Of a DNA stretch of 7,207 bases, positions 1 to 7,018 are shown piece after piece; the stretch's first letter is position 1, and every line of letters starts with the position of its first letter. Both the position numbers and the translations under genes were made by a program. Below the pieces are notes generated by a model, which worked only from the letters and a program-made list of their open reading frames with translations, was not told where the DNA came from and made no database searches. The stretch comes from Bacteroidales bacterium (lineage in GTDB: Bacteria > Bacteroidota > Bacteroidia > Bacteroidales > Dysgonomonadaceae): contig DUUR01000105.1 in assembly GCA_012841425.1 (NCBI GenBank), positions 1 through 7,207 on the forward strand, in the 5' to 3' direction.

Positions 1-451
1 CTTTCATCTCCTTAACTGCAGGATATCCAGAATAAACGTGCGTCAATGCAAGAACAAGACCAGTCTTCTCCACCTTCTCCTGAAGCAATTTTGCCTCTTC
101 AAGCGAAAAAGTCATTGGCTTATCTAATACCACATGCATTCCCCTTTCTAACGCCATCATAGCAGGTTCAAAATGCAAGTGATTAGGAGTTACAATTGCA
201 ACAAAATCCATGCGCTCCCCTTCCGGCAGCTGCATCTCTTTTTCAAACATTTCGTGATACGTATTGTATATCCGGTTATCAGGCAAATTCCATCTACGAC
301 CAGATTCTATAGACACCTCAGGTTTTGAGCTGAAGCATCCACAAACCAAATCAATCATATTCTCCATTATTGCCGAACGGATATGGATAGCACCGATGAA
401 GCCTGTTATGCCTCCACCAATAATACCCATTTTAAGTTTTCTTTGTTTCAT
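1..451 (-). CDS. Gfo/Idh/MocA-family NAD(P)-dependent oxidoreductase, N-terminal part (runs off the left edge)
   Basis: The open frame reads 150 codons from an ATG at 451 to the window edge without a stop, so only the N-terminal Rossmann half is seen; complete family members are usually about 330-400 residues. It begins MKQRKLKMGIIGGG. The glycine-rich nucleotide-binding turn is GGGITGFIG (residues 12-20). TPNHLH (88-93) is the usual family segment after the fourth strand. DKP (110-112) is the variant of the EKP motif, whose lysine (K111) contacts cofactor and substrate. ALTHVYSGYP (135-144) follows. The family oxidises or reduces sugar or polyol hydroxyls with NAD(P). The ATG at 430 (M8) is an alternative start but would leave almost nothing before the first strand, so 451 is preferred. 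The gene lies 53 bp downstream of the isomerase on the same strand, probably in one operon. From memory, close relatives sit beside isomerases of the same type in other phyla. The substrate is unknown, and the C-terminal substrate domain is outside the window. Confidence 0.93.
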   Translation of the reverse strand, partial: MKQRKLKMGIIGGGITGFIGAIHIRSAIMENMIDLVCGCFSSKPEVSIESGRRWNLPDNRIYNTYHEMFEKEMQLPEGERMDFVAIVTPNHLHFEPAMMALERGMHVVLDKPMTFSLEEAKLLQEKVEKTGLVLALTHVYSGYPAVKEMK

Positions 452-468
452 TTTATTGATTTAATAAT

Positions 469-484
469 ATTATAAATTTATAAT
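469..484. repeat. 16-bp perfect AT palindrome in the isomerase-oxidoreductase spacer
   Basis: ATTATAAATTTATAAT reads identically on both strands and lies in the 53-bp spacer between the isomerase stop (505-507) and the oxidoreductase start (451). It contains only A and T, and there is no loop or U-tract arrangement typical of a terminator. It may simply reflect extreme AT content. An operator or a processing site is possible but unsupported. Confidence 0.3.
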
Positions 485-504
485 TCTAAACTAAGGCAGT
501 TCTG

Positions 505-1497
505 CTAATCTTTAGAAAAGAAAGCATCAAAAGCGTGATCAGATGCACTAAAGTCGATACGCTTCGTAAACTCGCACGACTCTCTTGCACCTTGATCTCT
601 ATCCATTGCACTATCTTCCCATTCAATAGAAAGCGGACCGTCATAACCAATGGTGTTTAAAGCACGTATAATTTCCTCGAAATTTATTTTCCCTCTCCCA
701 ACACTTCTAAAATTCCAGAAACGGCGAGGGTCACCAAATGGCACATGACCGCCAAAAACACCCACTTGCTTAGGGGTATCGCTCCAGTACACATCTTTCA
801 TGTGCACATGATAAATGCGATCATAGAAGTGATATATAAAATCAACATAATCAACCCCTTGATATCCTAAGTGACTGGGGTCGTAGTTGAAGCCAAATGC
901 CGGATGATTATCTAAAGCATCTAAAGCCCTACGAGCTGAGAATGTGTCAAAAGCAATTTCTGTGGGATGAACTTCAAGTGCAAATCTTACTCCCAGCTTC
1001 TGAAATTCATCAAGAATAGGAGTAAATCGTCTGGCAAACTCTTTATAACCATCGTCAATAACAGATTGAGGAAAAGGAGGAAAAGAGTAAAGCAAATGCC
1101 AAACCGGACTGCCCGTAAAGCCCACAACAGTGTCTACACCCAGCTCCTTTGCAGCTTTAGCTGTAAGAATTAGCTCCTCTGCAGCGCGTGTACGTACACC
1201 TTCTGGATCGCCATCGCCCCAAATATAATCAGGAAGTATACTTTTATGACGTTCATCAATCTGGTCACAAACTGCCTGCCCTACTAAATGAGATGAAATA
1301 GTGCGTAGCTCCATTCCATACTTATTTAATAGACCTTTAATTTCTTGATAATACGATGGATCTTTTTGTCTTACATCGAGATGATCGGGCAAACCAATTT
1401 CAATACCGTCATATCCAAATTCTTTAGCTTTAATACAAACTTCTTCTAGTGATAAATCTCCCCATTGAAGTGAATATAAAGTGACTAATCGTGGCAT
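505..1497 (-). CDS. Sugar phosphate isomerase/epimerase-family TIM-barrel protein (AP endonuclease 2-like fold)
   Basis: This 330-residue protein spans one complete xylose-isomerase-like TIM barrel (AP_endonuc_2 superfamily). The likely divalent-metal ligands are visible in the expected order: E175 in ALEVHP, D206 in NYDPSHL, H232 in HVHMKD and E292 in SIEWED. Conserved subfamily blocks, recognised from memory, are SHLVGQAVCD (69-78) with DERH (81-84), WGDGDPEGVR (93-102), TVVGFTGSPVWH (123-134) and GYDGPLSIEWED (284-295). The C-terminal extension after the barrel, ending AFDAFFSKD, is also usual for this subfamily. There is no signal peptide, so it is presumably cytoplasmic. Members interconvert sugars, keto-sugars or inososes by metal-assisted enolisation; the family name does not prove a phosphorylated substrate. 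The ATG at 1497 gives a normal N-terminus, MPRLVTLYSLQWGDL, and no Shine-Dalgarno is seen. The gene starts about 90 bp beyond the terminator that follows susD, so it is probably transcribed separately from susCD or by read-through, together with the downstream oxidoreductase. The exact reaction is not known. Confidence 0.93.
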   Translation of the reverse strand: MPRLVTLYSLQWGDLSLEEVCIKAKEFGYDGIEIGLPDHLDVRQKDPSYYQEIKGLLNKYGMELRTISSHLVGQAVCDQIDERHKSILPDYIWGDGDPEGVRTRAAEELILTAKAAKELGVDTVVGFTGSPVWHLLYSFPPFPQSVIDDGYKEFARRFTPILDEFQKLGVRFALEVHPTEIAFDTFSARRALDALDNHPAFGFNYDPSHLGYQGVDYVDFIYHFYDRIYHVHMKDVYWSDTPKQVGVFGGHVPFGDPRRFWNFRSVGRGKINFEEIIRALNTIGYDGPLSIEWEDSAMDRDQGARESCEFTKRIDFSASDHAFDAFFSKD

Positions 1498-1589
1498 AGT
1501 AATGTTGTTTTTTTAGTTAATGGTAATATTTATAAAGAATAAAGGCTAAAAATACGATAATTTTATTTAAACTAAAAGCAATTCGAGCT

Positions 1590-1641
1590 AAAATAAAAAA
1601 TCTGTGAAAGTGCTGCCGATTGGTGACAGCCCCTTCACAGA
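1590..1641 (-). terminator. Rho-independent terminator of the susCD transcript
   Basis: Read on the minus strand, TCTGTGAA (1641-1634) pairs perfectly with TTCACAGA (1608-1601). An inner GCTG/CAGC stem (1630-1627 with 1615-1612) is separated from the outer stem by a 3x3 internal loop with one possible G-C pair. The apical loop is TCACCAATCGG. The hairpin is followed at once by TTTTTTATTTT (1600-1590), a good U-tract. It starts 40 bp after the SusD stop codon, so it most likely ends the susC-susD message before the isomerase gene. On the + strand the stem is followed by A residues, so it acts in one direction only. The remaining 92 bp up to the isomerase start (1498-1589) should hold that gene's promoter, but I see no convincing TAnnTTTG box there. 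Confidence 0.85.
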
Positions 1642-1681
1642 AAAAAAACCACTAAATAAAAAAGAAAAGAAAAACCTAAAA

Positions 1682-3445
1682 TTAATTACTCCATCCAGGA
1701 TAAATACCATCCGCACCTTCATACCCTGGCACTTGTTGCAAGAGTCCGTCAGATAAATTTATCTGAGATTGTGGAATTGGGAAAAATCCTTTTGTTTCGT
1801 CATATCTTGCGCTGTATCCTTTAGGATTCAAACTTTTATGTGCAACAGGGTTACCATAATTCAATATAGGCGCACCAACTTGTTTTTCAAGAGCAGCTTT
1901 GGCATAAGCATCACCATAACGTCTCATGTCATTCCATCTCAAACCCTCAAAAGCAAGTTCATATCTACGCTCTTTTCTGATATTATCAACTGAATAAGGT
2001 TTAGGATCAAGTCCAGCTCTAGCTCTAACCAAGTTCATATACTGAGCATCTTCCGTCAACTCAGACAACATTAAAAGTACATCTGCAAACCTGATGAAAA
2101 TTAAATCATCACCATGAGATAACTGTTGGTTATCCTGATTTCCATACATAATAACACTATAGTCGTTATGATAAGTAAAACCGTCGCCTTCGGGAACTCT
2201 AACAGCAACACCATTATACTTTTTACCCCACCAGTTACTTTCCATTACAAAGTCCCACTGAGCAATTGCATAATTTGGAAGCTCCTCATCAATAACCAAT
2301 ACCGATGCTCCTATACGTGGATCACCAGGCTCATCGGCCGCCCATTCATCAACCATAGTCTTGGGTATCGAGTTACCTTGTCCCCATCCACCAGCAAAAG
2401 GAAATGTATTAGCAACATTCTGAAGACCTCTTAAGGCAAAGAATAGTTGATACATATTACCATAACCTCTGTCAATATCCCATCCTGCAAAATTCGAAAA
2501 CTTTAAAGCAAAAAGAGTTTCAGGGTTTCTAGCTCCATTATCACTAGCATAGGTTAGATCTTTGCCAGTTTCGGTCATATAATCTTGAATATAGTCGTAG
2601 TCATCAATAGTTAAAGAGTTGGTGTAAGGCCATAGCTCATGGAAATCATCTACTAGCTTATGTCCACTATTAGCCACACAATCGGTTAGCCAAGTTATAA
2701 CTTCTGATTTACTCACGCTACCCCCATCAGCCAAAGGTAAATCGGCCTTCTGATAAAAACCAGTATAAAATAACCATACCCTAGCCATCATAGCCTGAGC
2801 AGCCCATTTTGTGACTCTTCCTTCTTCAGTATTTGAGTAAGCTGTAGATGGAAGTAGCTCAATTGCTGTCTTTAGATCAGTAGCTATTTGTGCAAAAATC
2901 TCATCTGGTGTAGCTCCACCCAATTCAGTAAGCTCAGATGTAATCTTTAACGGAACACTACCATAAAGAGTAGCAAGACGATGATAAAAGAATGCTCTCA
3001 AAAAATGAGCCTCTCCTTTATACTGGTTGATTAGGTTGTCACCTAAAAATTTATCTTCCTGCTCACCCACCTCTGTTAGTTTTTCAATTGCAAAATTTGC
3101 ACGGTGAATCCCTTCATAAGTGGTTTCCCAGTTGTGACCTAACATTTCAGTATCAGAAGACATAAAAGCCTCATAAGCCTGAGCCTTCTGGTCGTTTACT
3201 CCTCCGCCTCCCAATTTCTCATCACTAGCAATTTCCATAACAAAGAAATAACTCATATCAGTTTGCTGACTCTCGTTATTCATTGTTGTGTATATACCTG
3301 CCATCATCTGTTTCGCTTCCTCTTCTGTTGATGGGAAGGTGGCTGATGTCTTATCAGTTAGAGGTTCAAAATTTAGAAAATCCTCACAACTACTCAACAG
3401 AAAAAGGAAAGATATAAAATATATAATTTTTTTCATTGTACTCAT
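1682..3445 (-). CDS. susD: SusD/RagB-family outer-membrane nutrient-binding lipoprotein
   Basis: This 587-residue partner of the SusC transporter is a surface lipoprotein that lids the barrel and binds the imported ligand. The N-terminus is a lipoprotein signal: MSTMKKIIYF, a hydrophobic core, then LLSSC with C20 as the lipidated cysteine. Acidic E21 and D22 right after it fit the Bacteroidota surface-export signal. Family landmarks are the TPR-like segment AHFLRAFFYHRLATLYGSVP (146-165), IFIRFADVLLMLSE (449-462), VRARAGL (473-479), KERRYELAFEGLRWNDMRR (491-509) and the C-terminal GFFPIPQSQI (553-562). These cover the SusD N-terminal and SusD_RagB domains, and the length is normal. Start codons at 3445 and 3436 (M4) are both possible; M4 would give the cleaner signal peptide MKKIIYFISF, and neither has a Shine-Dalgarno. 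It follows susC by 11 bp and is surely cotranscribed. The symbol is used in the family sense: nothing shows a starch ligand, and the substrate is not predictable. Confidence 0.96.
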   Translation of the reverse strand: MSTMKKIIYFISFLFLLSSCEDFLNFEPLTDKTSATFPSTEEEAKQMMAGIYTTMNNESQQTDMSYFFVMEIASDEKLGGGGVNDQKAQAYEAFMSSDTEMLGHNWETTYEGIHRANFAIEKLTEVGEQEDKFLGDNLINQYKGEAHFLRAFFYHRLATLYGSVPLKITSELTELGGATPDEIFAQIATDLKTAIELLPSTAYSNTEEGRVTKWAAQAMMARVWLFYTGFYQKADLPLADGGSVSKSEVITWLTDCVANSGHKLVDDFHELWPYTNSLTIDDYDYIQDYMTETGKDLTYASDNGARNPETLFALKFSNFAGWDIDRGYGNMYQLFFALRGLQNVANTFPFAGGWGQGNSIPKTMVDEWAADEPGDPRIGASVLVIDEELPNYAIAQWDFVMESNWWGKKYNGVAVRVPEGDGFTYHNDYSVIMYGNQDNQQLSHGDDLIFIRFADVLLMLSELTEDAQYMNLVRARAGLDPKPYSVDNIRKERRYELAFEGLRWNDMRRYGDAYAKAALEKQVGAPILNYGNPVAHKSLNPKGYSARYDETKGFFPIPQSQINLSDGLLQQVPGYEGADGIYPGWSN

Positions 3446-3456
3446 AAATTAATTTA

Positions 3457-6400
3457 TTAGAATTTCAGGTTAATACCAATAAGTATGCTCTTTGGAGCTG
3501 GGTAGAAACCAAGGTCGATGCCCCTCACAAATGGCTGATCATCACCATATCCAACTTCCGGATCCATACCAGAATAATTGGTTATAGTCCAAAGGTTCTT
3601 ACCTGTTAGATATAAACGAACCTGCTGTAAAGCAATATTTGGCATCAAACGTTTAAAATCATAACCAAGAGTGATATCAGTAATTTTCACAAAATCACCA
3701 TCTTCAATATAAAGATCAGATACATTTATACGGTTTACACCATTACCTGCAGTCATTCTTGGCAATTTATTAGAGGTGCCTTCACCTGTCCATCTACCCA
3801 AAATCTCTGTAGTGTAATTATGAAATTCGTTATCAGCAAAAGATCTGTACGACTGTAGATTCTGATGTCCAAAAGAACCTTTACCAGTTACAGAAAAGTC
3901 TAAACCTTTATATCCTAAATTTATACCAAATCCAATTCTGTGTTTTGGATGAGGATTACCAATAAGAGTTTTATCACTAGCATCAACTACTCCGTCACCG
4001 TTAGTATCAGAGAATATTAGGTCACCAGGTTGTGGATCTGCTTGCAAAAAGCCATTTTTCCAATTGGTAATCTCTTGTGTATTCTGGAATACACCTTCTG
4101 TTTTATATCCATAAAAAAAACTAACAGGGTATCCTACCTGAACACGCCAAACAGGATCTGTTCCTTGTGAGATAACATTTCCATTACTTTCAATAAAACC
4201 AGTGTTATCACCCATACGAGTAACCTCATTCTTATTTTGAGAAAGGTTGAAATGAGCGCTATAGTTGAAGTCTTGAATTCTGTCACTCCATCTTAAACCA
4301 AGCTCATAACCTTTGTTTTCAATATCTCCGGCATTTACAAAAGCACCTTGAGGTCCTTGAATATCTGCTACAGGAGCACGAAGAAGCCAGTCGCGTGTTG
4401 TTTTATTATACACGTCGAATGTAGCCTGAAGTCTTGAATTGAGGAAGAAAGCATCTACACCGAAATTCAGCTGTTCCGAAGTTTCCCACGATACATCCTC
4501 ATTTGGAAGGATTGCGGGATAACCACCCAACTGCATTTTATTTCTGTCATTTCCGAATCTGTAGTTATTGTCTTTATTAAAAGCTATAAGACTCAAGTAT
4601 TGGAAAGGATCGATATCAGCATTACCATTCTGACCCCAACTAGCTCTAAACTTAATAAAATCTACTACAGAGTTATCTTTCAGGAAATCTTCTTCCGTAA
4701 TAACCCAACCTGCAGAAACTGAAGGGAAATAGCCCCATTGATTACCTTTAGCAAAATTTGATGAACCATCGGCTCTCATAACCAAAGTAAGCATATATTT
4801 CTCCATAAAGTCGTAATTCACCCTACCAAAGAAAGATGCCAAAGCACCCTGTGGATGAGGCGAACCCGAGATACTTGTAACACCTGATGTTAGTCCATCG
4901 GTATTATTAAGATATGCAAATTTATAACCGTCAAATGTAGGATTAGCATTAGTAGCCGACATATGATATCCATAGCCCCACTTCTCTGCAGATTGTCCAA
5001 CTAAGAAATCGAAGTTGTGACCATCTGTTCTGAGTGAGTAATTTAGTGTGTTTTCAAATGTCCATGCATAACCTGTGCCTCCCGACTGATTAATACGTCC
5101 GGGAGTAAGCGTAACGTCTCCAGCAAGATCGTAAGCAGGTTCATATTGCCTATGGCTGTCTGCAAACATTCTATAACCGAAGTTACTTCTGAAGATCAAA
5201 TCTTTTACTGGTTGAATCTCAAGAAACGCATTACTATTTACATTATAATTTTGAGTTTCGTTCATACCCCTATTCAAAGCCATCTGAGCCATAGGGTTAT
5301 AAATTCTAGGAGATAAATCTTCCAAACCAGATGCCTGAACATCTGCTCTAGCATAAAATTCTCCTGCATCATTATAAGCTGGAACTAATGGGCTACCCAC
5401 TAACATATTTCTAATATCGTTCCAATACATACCACCAATTGCGATACCCGAGCGGTTTCTATAACTGTAATTGAAAGTTTGTCCAATTTTAATTACATCA
5501 AACTCCTTATTATTAAGAATTACATGATCGCTATTTAGCCTAACAGTATATCTGTCGTGTTTTGGTTGAACAGGAACTCCAAGAATACCTTCCTGACCTG
5601 CATAAGAAAAGCCAAGAGAAAAAACAGACTGTCCCGATCCACCCGAAATATTTAGAGCATGATTCTGAATAGGAGCATTCTTATTACTAATTTGCTCAAT
5701 CCAATCCGTACCATTCCACTGTCCACTGGTTATTTTTTGATATAGTCCAGGAATAGCTTGTGAAAAATCACGAGGCGAACCTGCACCACCTATTACACGC
5801 TCTTCATTATATATTTCTATAAATTGTTGTGCGTTCAACAACTTGGGCTTTTTAACTAAATTCTGAAAACCATAAAATCCATCATAAGAAACTTGAATTT
5901 TACCCAATCTCCCCGATTTAGTTGTCACGAGAATAACACCGTTAGCAGCACGTGCACCATAAATTGCACCTGAAGCCGCATCTTTAAGCACATCAATGGA
6001 CTCTATGTCAGAAGGGTTAAGATTATTAATATCACCACCAGCAACTCCATCTATTACATAAAGTGGCTGAGAATTACCAATTGTTCCTAAACCTCTAATA
6101 TTAACCTGAAAGCCCTCTCCCGGCATACCAGAAGATTGCGTAATATTTACCCCTGGGGCAAAAGATTGAATAGCATCAAGCGCATTCAAAGCGTTTTGAC
6201 TCTGAATTTGATCAGACCCAACAGAAACGTTAGCACCTGTTACCAGTTTCTTTTTCTGAACACCATAACCTACTACTACCAGCTCTTCAAGTGATTGAGT
6301 GTCCTCAATTAAAACAACTTCAAAATCTGTTCTTCCCGCGGTGTTTATATTCTGAGAAAGGTAGCCAATATAAGTAACCTGTACGGTTGCATTATTATCT

Positions 6401-6654
6401 ACGTTCAGCGAAAACAGCCCATCAACATCTGTTATTGTTCCATTTGTTGTTTCGCCTACCTCTATCACGTTAGCGCCAATAATTGGCAAACCCTGTTCAT
6501 CTAATACTCTTTCCGAGATGCTTTTTTCATTTTGTGCCATAGTAAAGAAGACACAAGTAAATAATAGAATTAGTGTTGTTCGGGCAATCAGTAAAAAATG
6601 TTTAATGGGTACTTTTTCGGTTAAATATCTACACGATGATTTAAATTTATTCAT
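3457..6654 (-). CDS. susC: SusC/RagA-family TonB-dependent outer-membrane transporter
   Basis: This 1065-residue protein is a TonB-dependent barrel that imports oligomeric nutrients with its SusD lid. Domains in order: a signal peptide with a long basic n-region and hydrophobic core (cleavage probably after A40 in FTMA-Q); a carboxypeptidase-D-regulatory-like beta-sandwich (about 46-117, with TNGTITDVDGLFSL at 70-83); the TonB box LEELVVVGYG (122-131); and the plug (about 136-247), with QPLYVIDGV (196-204) and the SusC signature SGAIYGARAANGVILVTTKS (228-247). The 22-strand-type barrel follows, with a calcium-site-like DTNGDG at 883-888, and the chain ends LKF with the terminal aromatic expected for BAM-assembled proteins. 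There is no STN domain at the N-terminus, which argues against control through an ECF sigma/anti-sigma pair. A small oddity is SERVLDEQG at 47-55, where family members usually have SGxVxD. The start at 6654 is the only ATG giving a full signal peptide, since the next Met is M39. The symbol is used in the family sense; the substrate is unknown. Confidence 0.97.
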   Translation of the reverse strand: MNKFKSSCRYLTEKVPIKHFLLIARTTLILLFTCVFFTMAQNEKSISERVLDEQGLPIIGANVIEVGETTNGTITDVDGLFSLNVDNNATVQVTYIGYLSQNINTAGRTDFEVVLIEDTQSLEELVVVGYGVQKKKLVTGANVSVGSDQIQSQNALNALDAIQSFAPGVNITQSSGMPGEGFQVNIRGLGTIGNSQPLYVIDGVAGGDINNLNPSDIESIDVLKDAASGAIYGARAANGVILVTTKSGRLGKIQVSYDGFYGFQNLVKKPKLLNAQQFIEIYNEERVIGGAGSPRDFSQAIPGLYQKITSGQWNGTDWIEQISNKNAPIQNHALNISGGSGQSVFSLGFSYAGQEGILGVPVQPKHDRYTVRLNSDHVILNNKEFDVIKIGQTFNYSYRNRSGIAIGGMYWNDIRNMLVGSPLVPAYNDAGEFYARADVQASGLEDLSPRIYNPMAQMALNRGMNETQNYNVNSNAFLEIQPVKDLIFRSNFGYRMFADSHRQYEPAYDLAGDVTLTPGRINQSGGTGYAWTFENTLNYSLRTDGHNFDFLVGQSAEKWGYGYHMSATNANPTFDGYKFAYLNNTDGLTSGVTSISGSPHPQGALASFFGRVNYDFMEKYMLTLVMRADGSSNFAKGNQWGYFPSVSAGWVITEEDFLKDNSVVDFIKFRASWGQNGNADIDPFQYLSLIAFNKDNNYRFGNDRNKMQLGGYPAILPNEDVSWETSEQLNFGVDAFFLNSRLQATFDVYNKTTRDWLLRAPVADIQGPQGAFVNAGDIENKGYELGLRWSDRIQDFNYSAHFNLSQNKNEVTRMGDNTGFIESNGNVISQGTDPVWRVQVGYPVSFFYGYKTEGVFQNTQEITNWKNGFLQADPQPGDLIFSDTNGDGVVDASDKTLIGNPHPKHRIGFGINLGYKGLDFSVTGKGSFGHQNLQSYRSFADNEFHNYTTEILGRWTGEGTSNKLPRMTAGNGVNRINVSDLYIEDGDFVKITDITLGYDFKRLMPNIALQQVRLYLTGKNLWTITNYSGMDPEVGYGDDQPFVRGIDLGFYPAPKSILIGINLKF

Positions 6655-6661
6655 ACATTTG
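6654..6661 (+). promoter_or_regulatory. TACATTTG, possible + strand -7 box for an antisense RNA
   Basis: TACATTTG matches the Bacteroidota -7 consensus TAnnTTTG and overlaps the susC start codon on the opposite strand. Transcription would begin around 6668 and run into the stem-loop at 6713-6743. No TTG-type -33 element is visible at the usual spacing. By base composition a match like this is expected about once in 1.5 kb per strand, so alone it is weak; its interest comes from the terminator-like hairpin just downstream. Confidence 0.25.
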
Positions 6662-6712
6662 TAATTGTTTAGTTAATACAGTTAATTTAATTAATTGTGT
6701 TCTTTTTAATTT

Positions 6713-6752
6713 GACCGATTGGTGTTTGCCGCACCTTTCGGTCTTTTTCTTT
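6713..6752 (+). terminator. Stem-loop with U-tract on the + strand, in the susC leader
   Basis: GACCGA (6713-6718) pairs with TCGGTC (6738-6743). After a TT/TT internal loop, GGTG (6721-6724) pairs with CACC (6732-6735) around the loop TTTGCCG. On the + strand it is followed by TTTTTCTTT (6744-6752), which makes an intrinsic terminator for rightward transcription. On the minus strand the same stem would lie in the susC 5' leader, about 60 nt before the start codon, but there it is followed by AAATTAAAAAG, so it is not an attenuator for susC. No + strand gene ends here. Either it terminates a short antisense RNA, or it is a structural element of the susC leader. Confidence 0.6.
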
Positions 6753-6839
6753 CATAATTGTCATTTCATAGGCTTTAATAGTTGTTTTATTTTAATAATT
6801 TAATAGCTTATTGTATTTTAAACAAACAGTATTGGGTGG

Positions 6840-6847
6840 CAAATATA
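6840..6847 (-). promoter_or_regulatory. TATATTTG, candidate -7 box of the susC promoter
   Basis: On the minus strand TATATTTG fits the Bacteroidota -7 consensus TAnnTTTG exactly and is followed by C, as in many such promoters. A start near 6836-6833 would give a susC leader of about 180 nt that includes the 6713-6743 stem-loop. No TTG/TTTG -33 element is found about 20 bp upstream. Instead a copy of a 14-bp direct repeat (6870-6883) occupies that place, which would suit an activator-dependent promoter. It is the only full match I found on this strand between 6655 and 7207. Confidence 0.4.
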
Positions 6848-6869
6848 GGTAAATAGTAATACTATGATA

Positions 6870-6883
6870 TATAATTTATGTTA
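6870..6883. repeat. 14-bp direct repeat, copy 1 (promoter-proximal)
   Basis: TATAATTTATGTTA occurs here and again at 7152-7165 in the same orientation, 282 bp apart start to start. This copy lies just upstream of the TATATTTG box, roughly -34 to -47 relative to the inferred start. Two exact copies this long are not expected by chance in so short a region, even at about 70 percent AT. A regulator-binding site is an inference. Confidence 0.4.
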
Positions 6884-6978
6884 ATATTATTAAACGCCGT
6901 GTTTTTTTAATCTTATTAAATTGCGCACATTTTCAACAACCCTTCTTGAAGTGTTTACTGTTACCGTTCAGCGAAAAC

Positions 6979-7003
6979 TGTATTTAAAACACTTATAAAT
7001 ACA
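6979..7003. repeat. Inverted repeat TGTATTTA-N9-TAAATACA, operator-like
   Basis: Two perfect 8-bp arms (6979-6986 and 6996-7003) are separated by 9 bp. Their centres are 17 bp apart, somewhat more than one and a half helical turns. The element lies about 140-165 bp upstream of the inferred susC transcription start, and there is no U-tract, so a terminator is unlikely. AT-rich arms like these can arise by chance. Confidence 0.3.
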
Positions 7004-7004
7004 C

Positions 7005-7018
7005 ATTTTGGACAAAAT
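7005..7018. repeat. Compact dyad ATTTTG-GA-CAAAAT, operator-like
   Basis: Perfect 6-bp arms flank a 2-bp centre, directly next to the larger inverted repeat at 6979-7003. The spacing is too tight for an RNA hairpin, so a dimeric DNA-binding protein would be the natural reader if it has a function. Confidence 0.25.

Noticed and set aside
264..464. A 66-codon + strand open frame over the oxidoreductase start
   Set aside because: It is antisense to a clear Rossmann-domain coding sequence and its translation resembles no family; it is a shadow of the real gene.
967..1173. A 68-codon + strand open frame inside the isomerase gene
   Set aside because: It lies wholly opposite conserved isomerase codons, including those for the E175 region, and its translation is low-complexity and basic.
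1498..1589. A -33/-7 promoter pair for the isomerase (TTG near 1580 with TATTTTTA near 1548 on the minus strand)
   Set aside because: The -7 box deviates from TAnnTTTG and the spacing of about 24 bp is long, so I did not list it as a promoter.
1769..2434. Two + strand open frames opposite susD (1769-1993 and 2126-2434)
   Set aside because: Both are antisense to conserved SusD segments, have no start context and show no recognisable domains.
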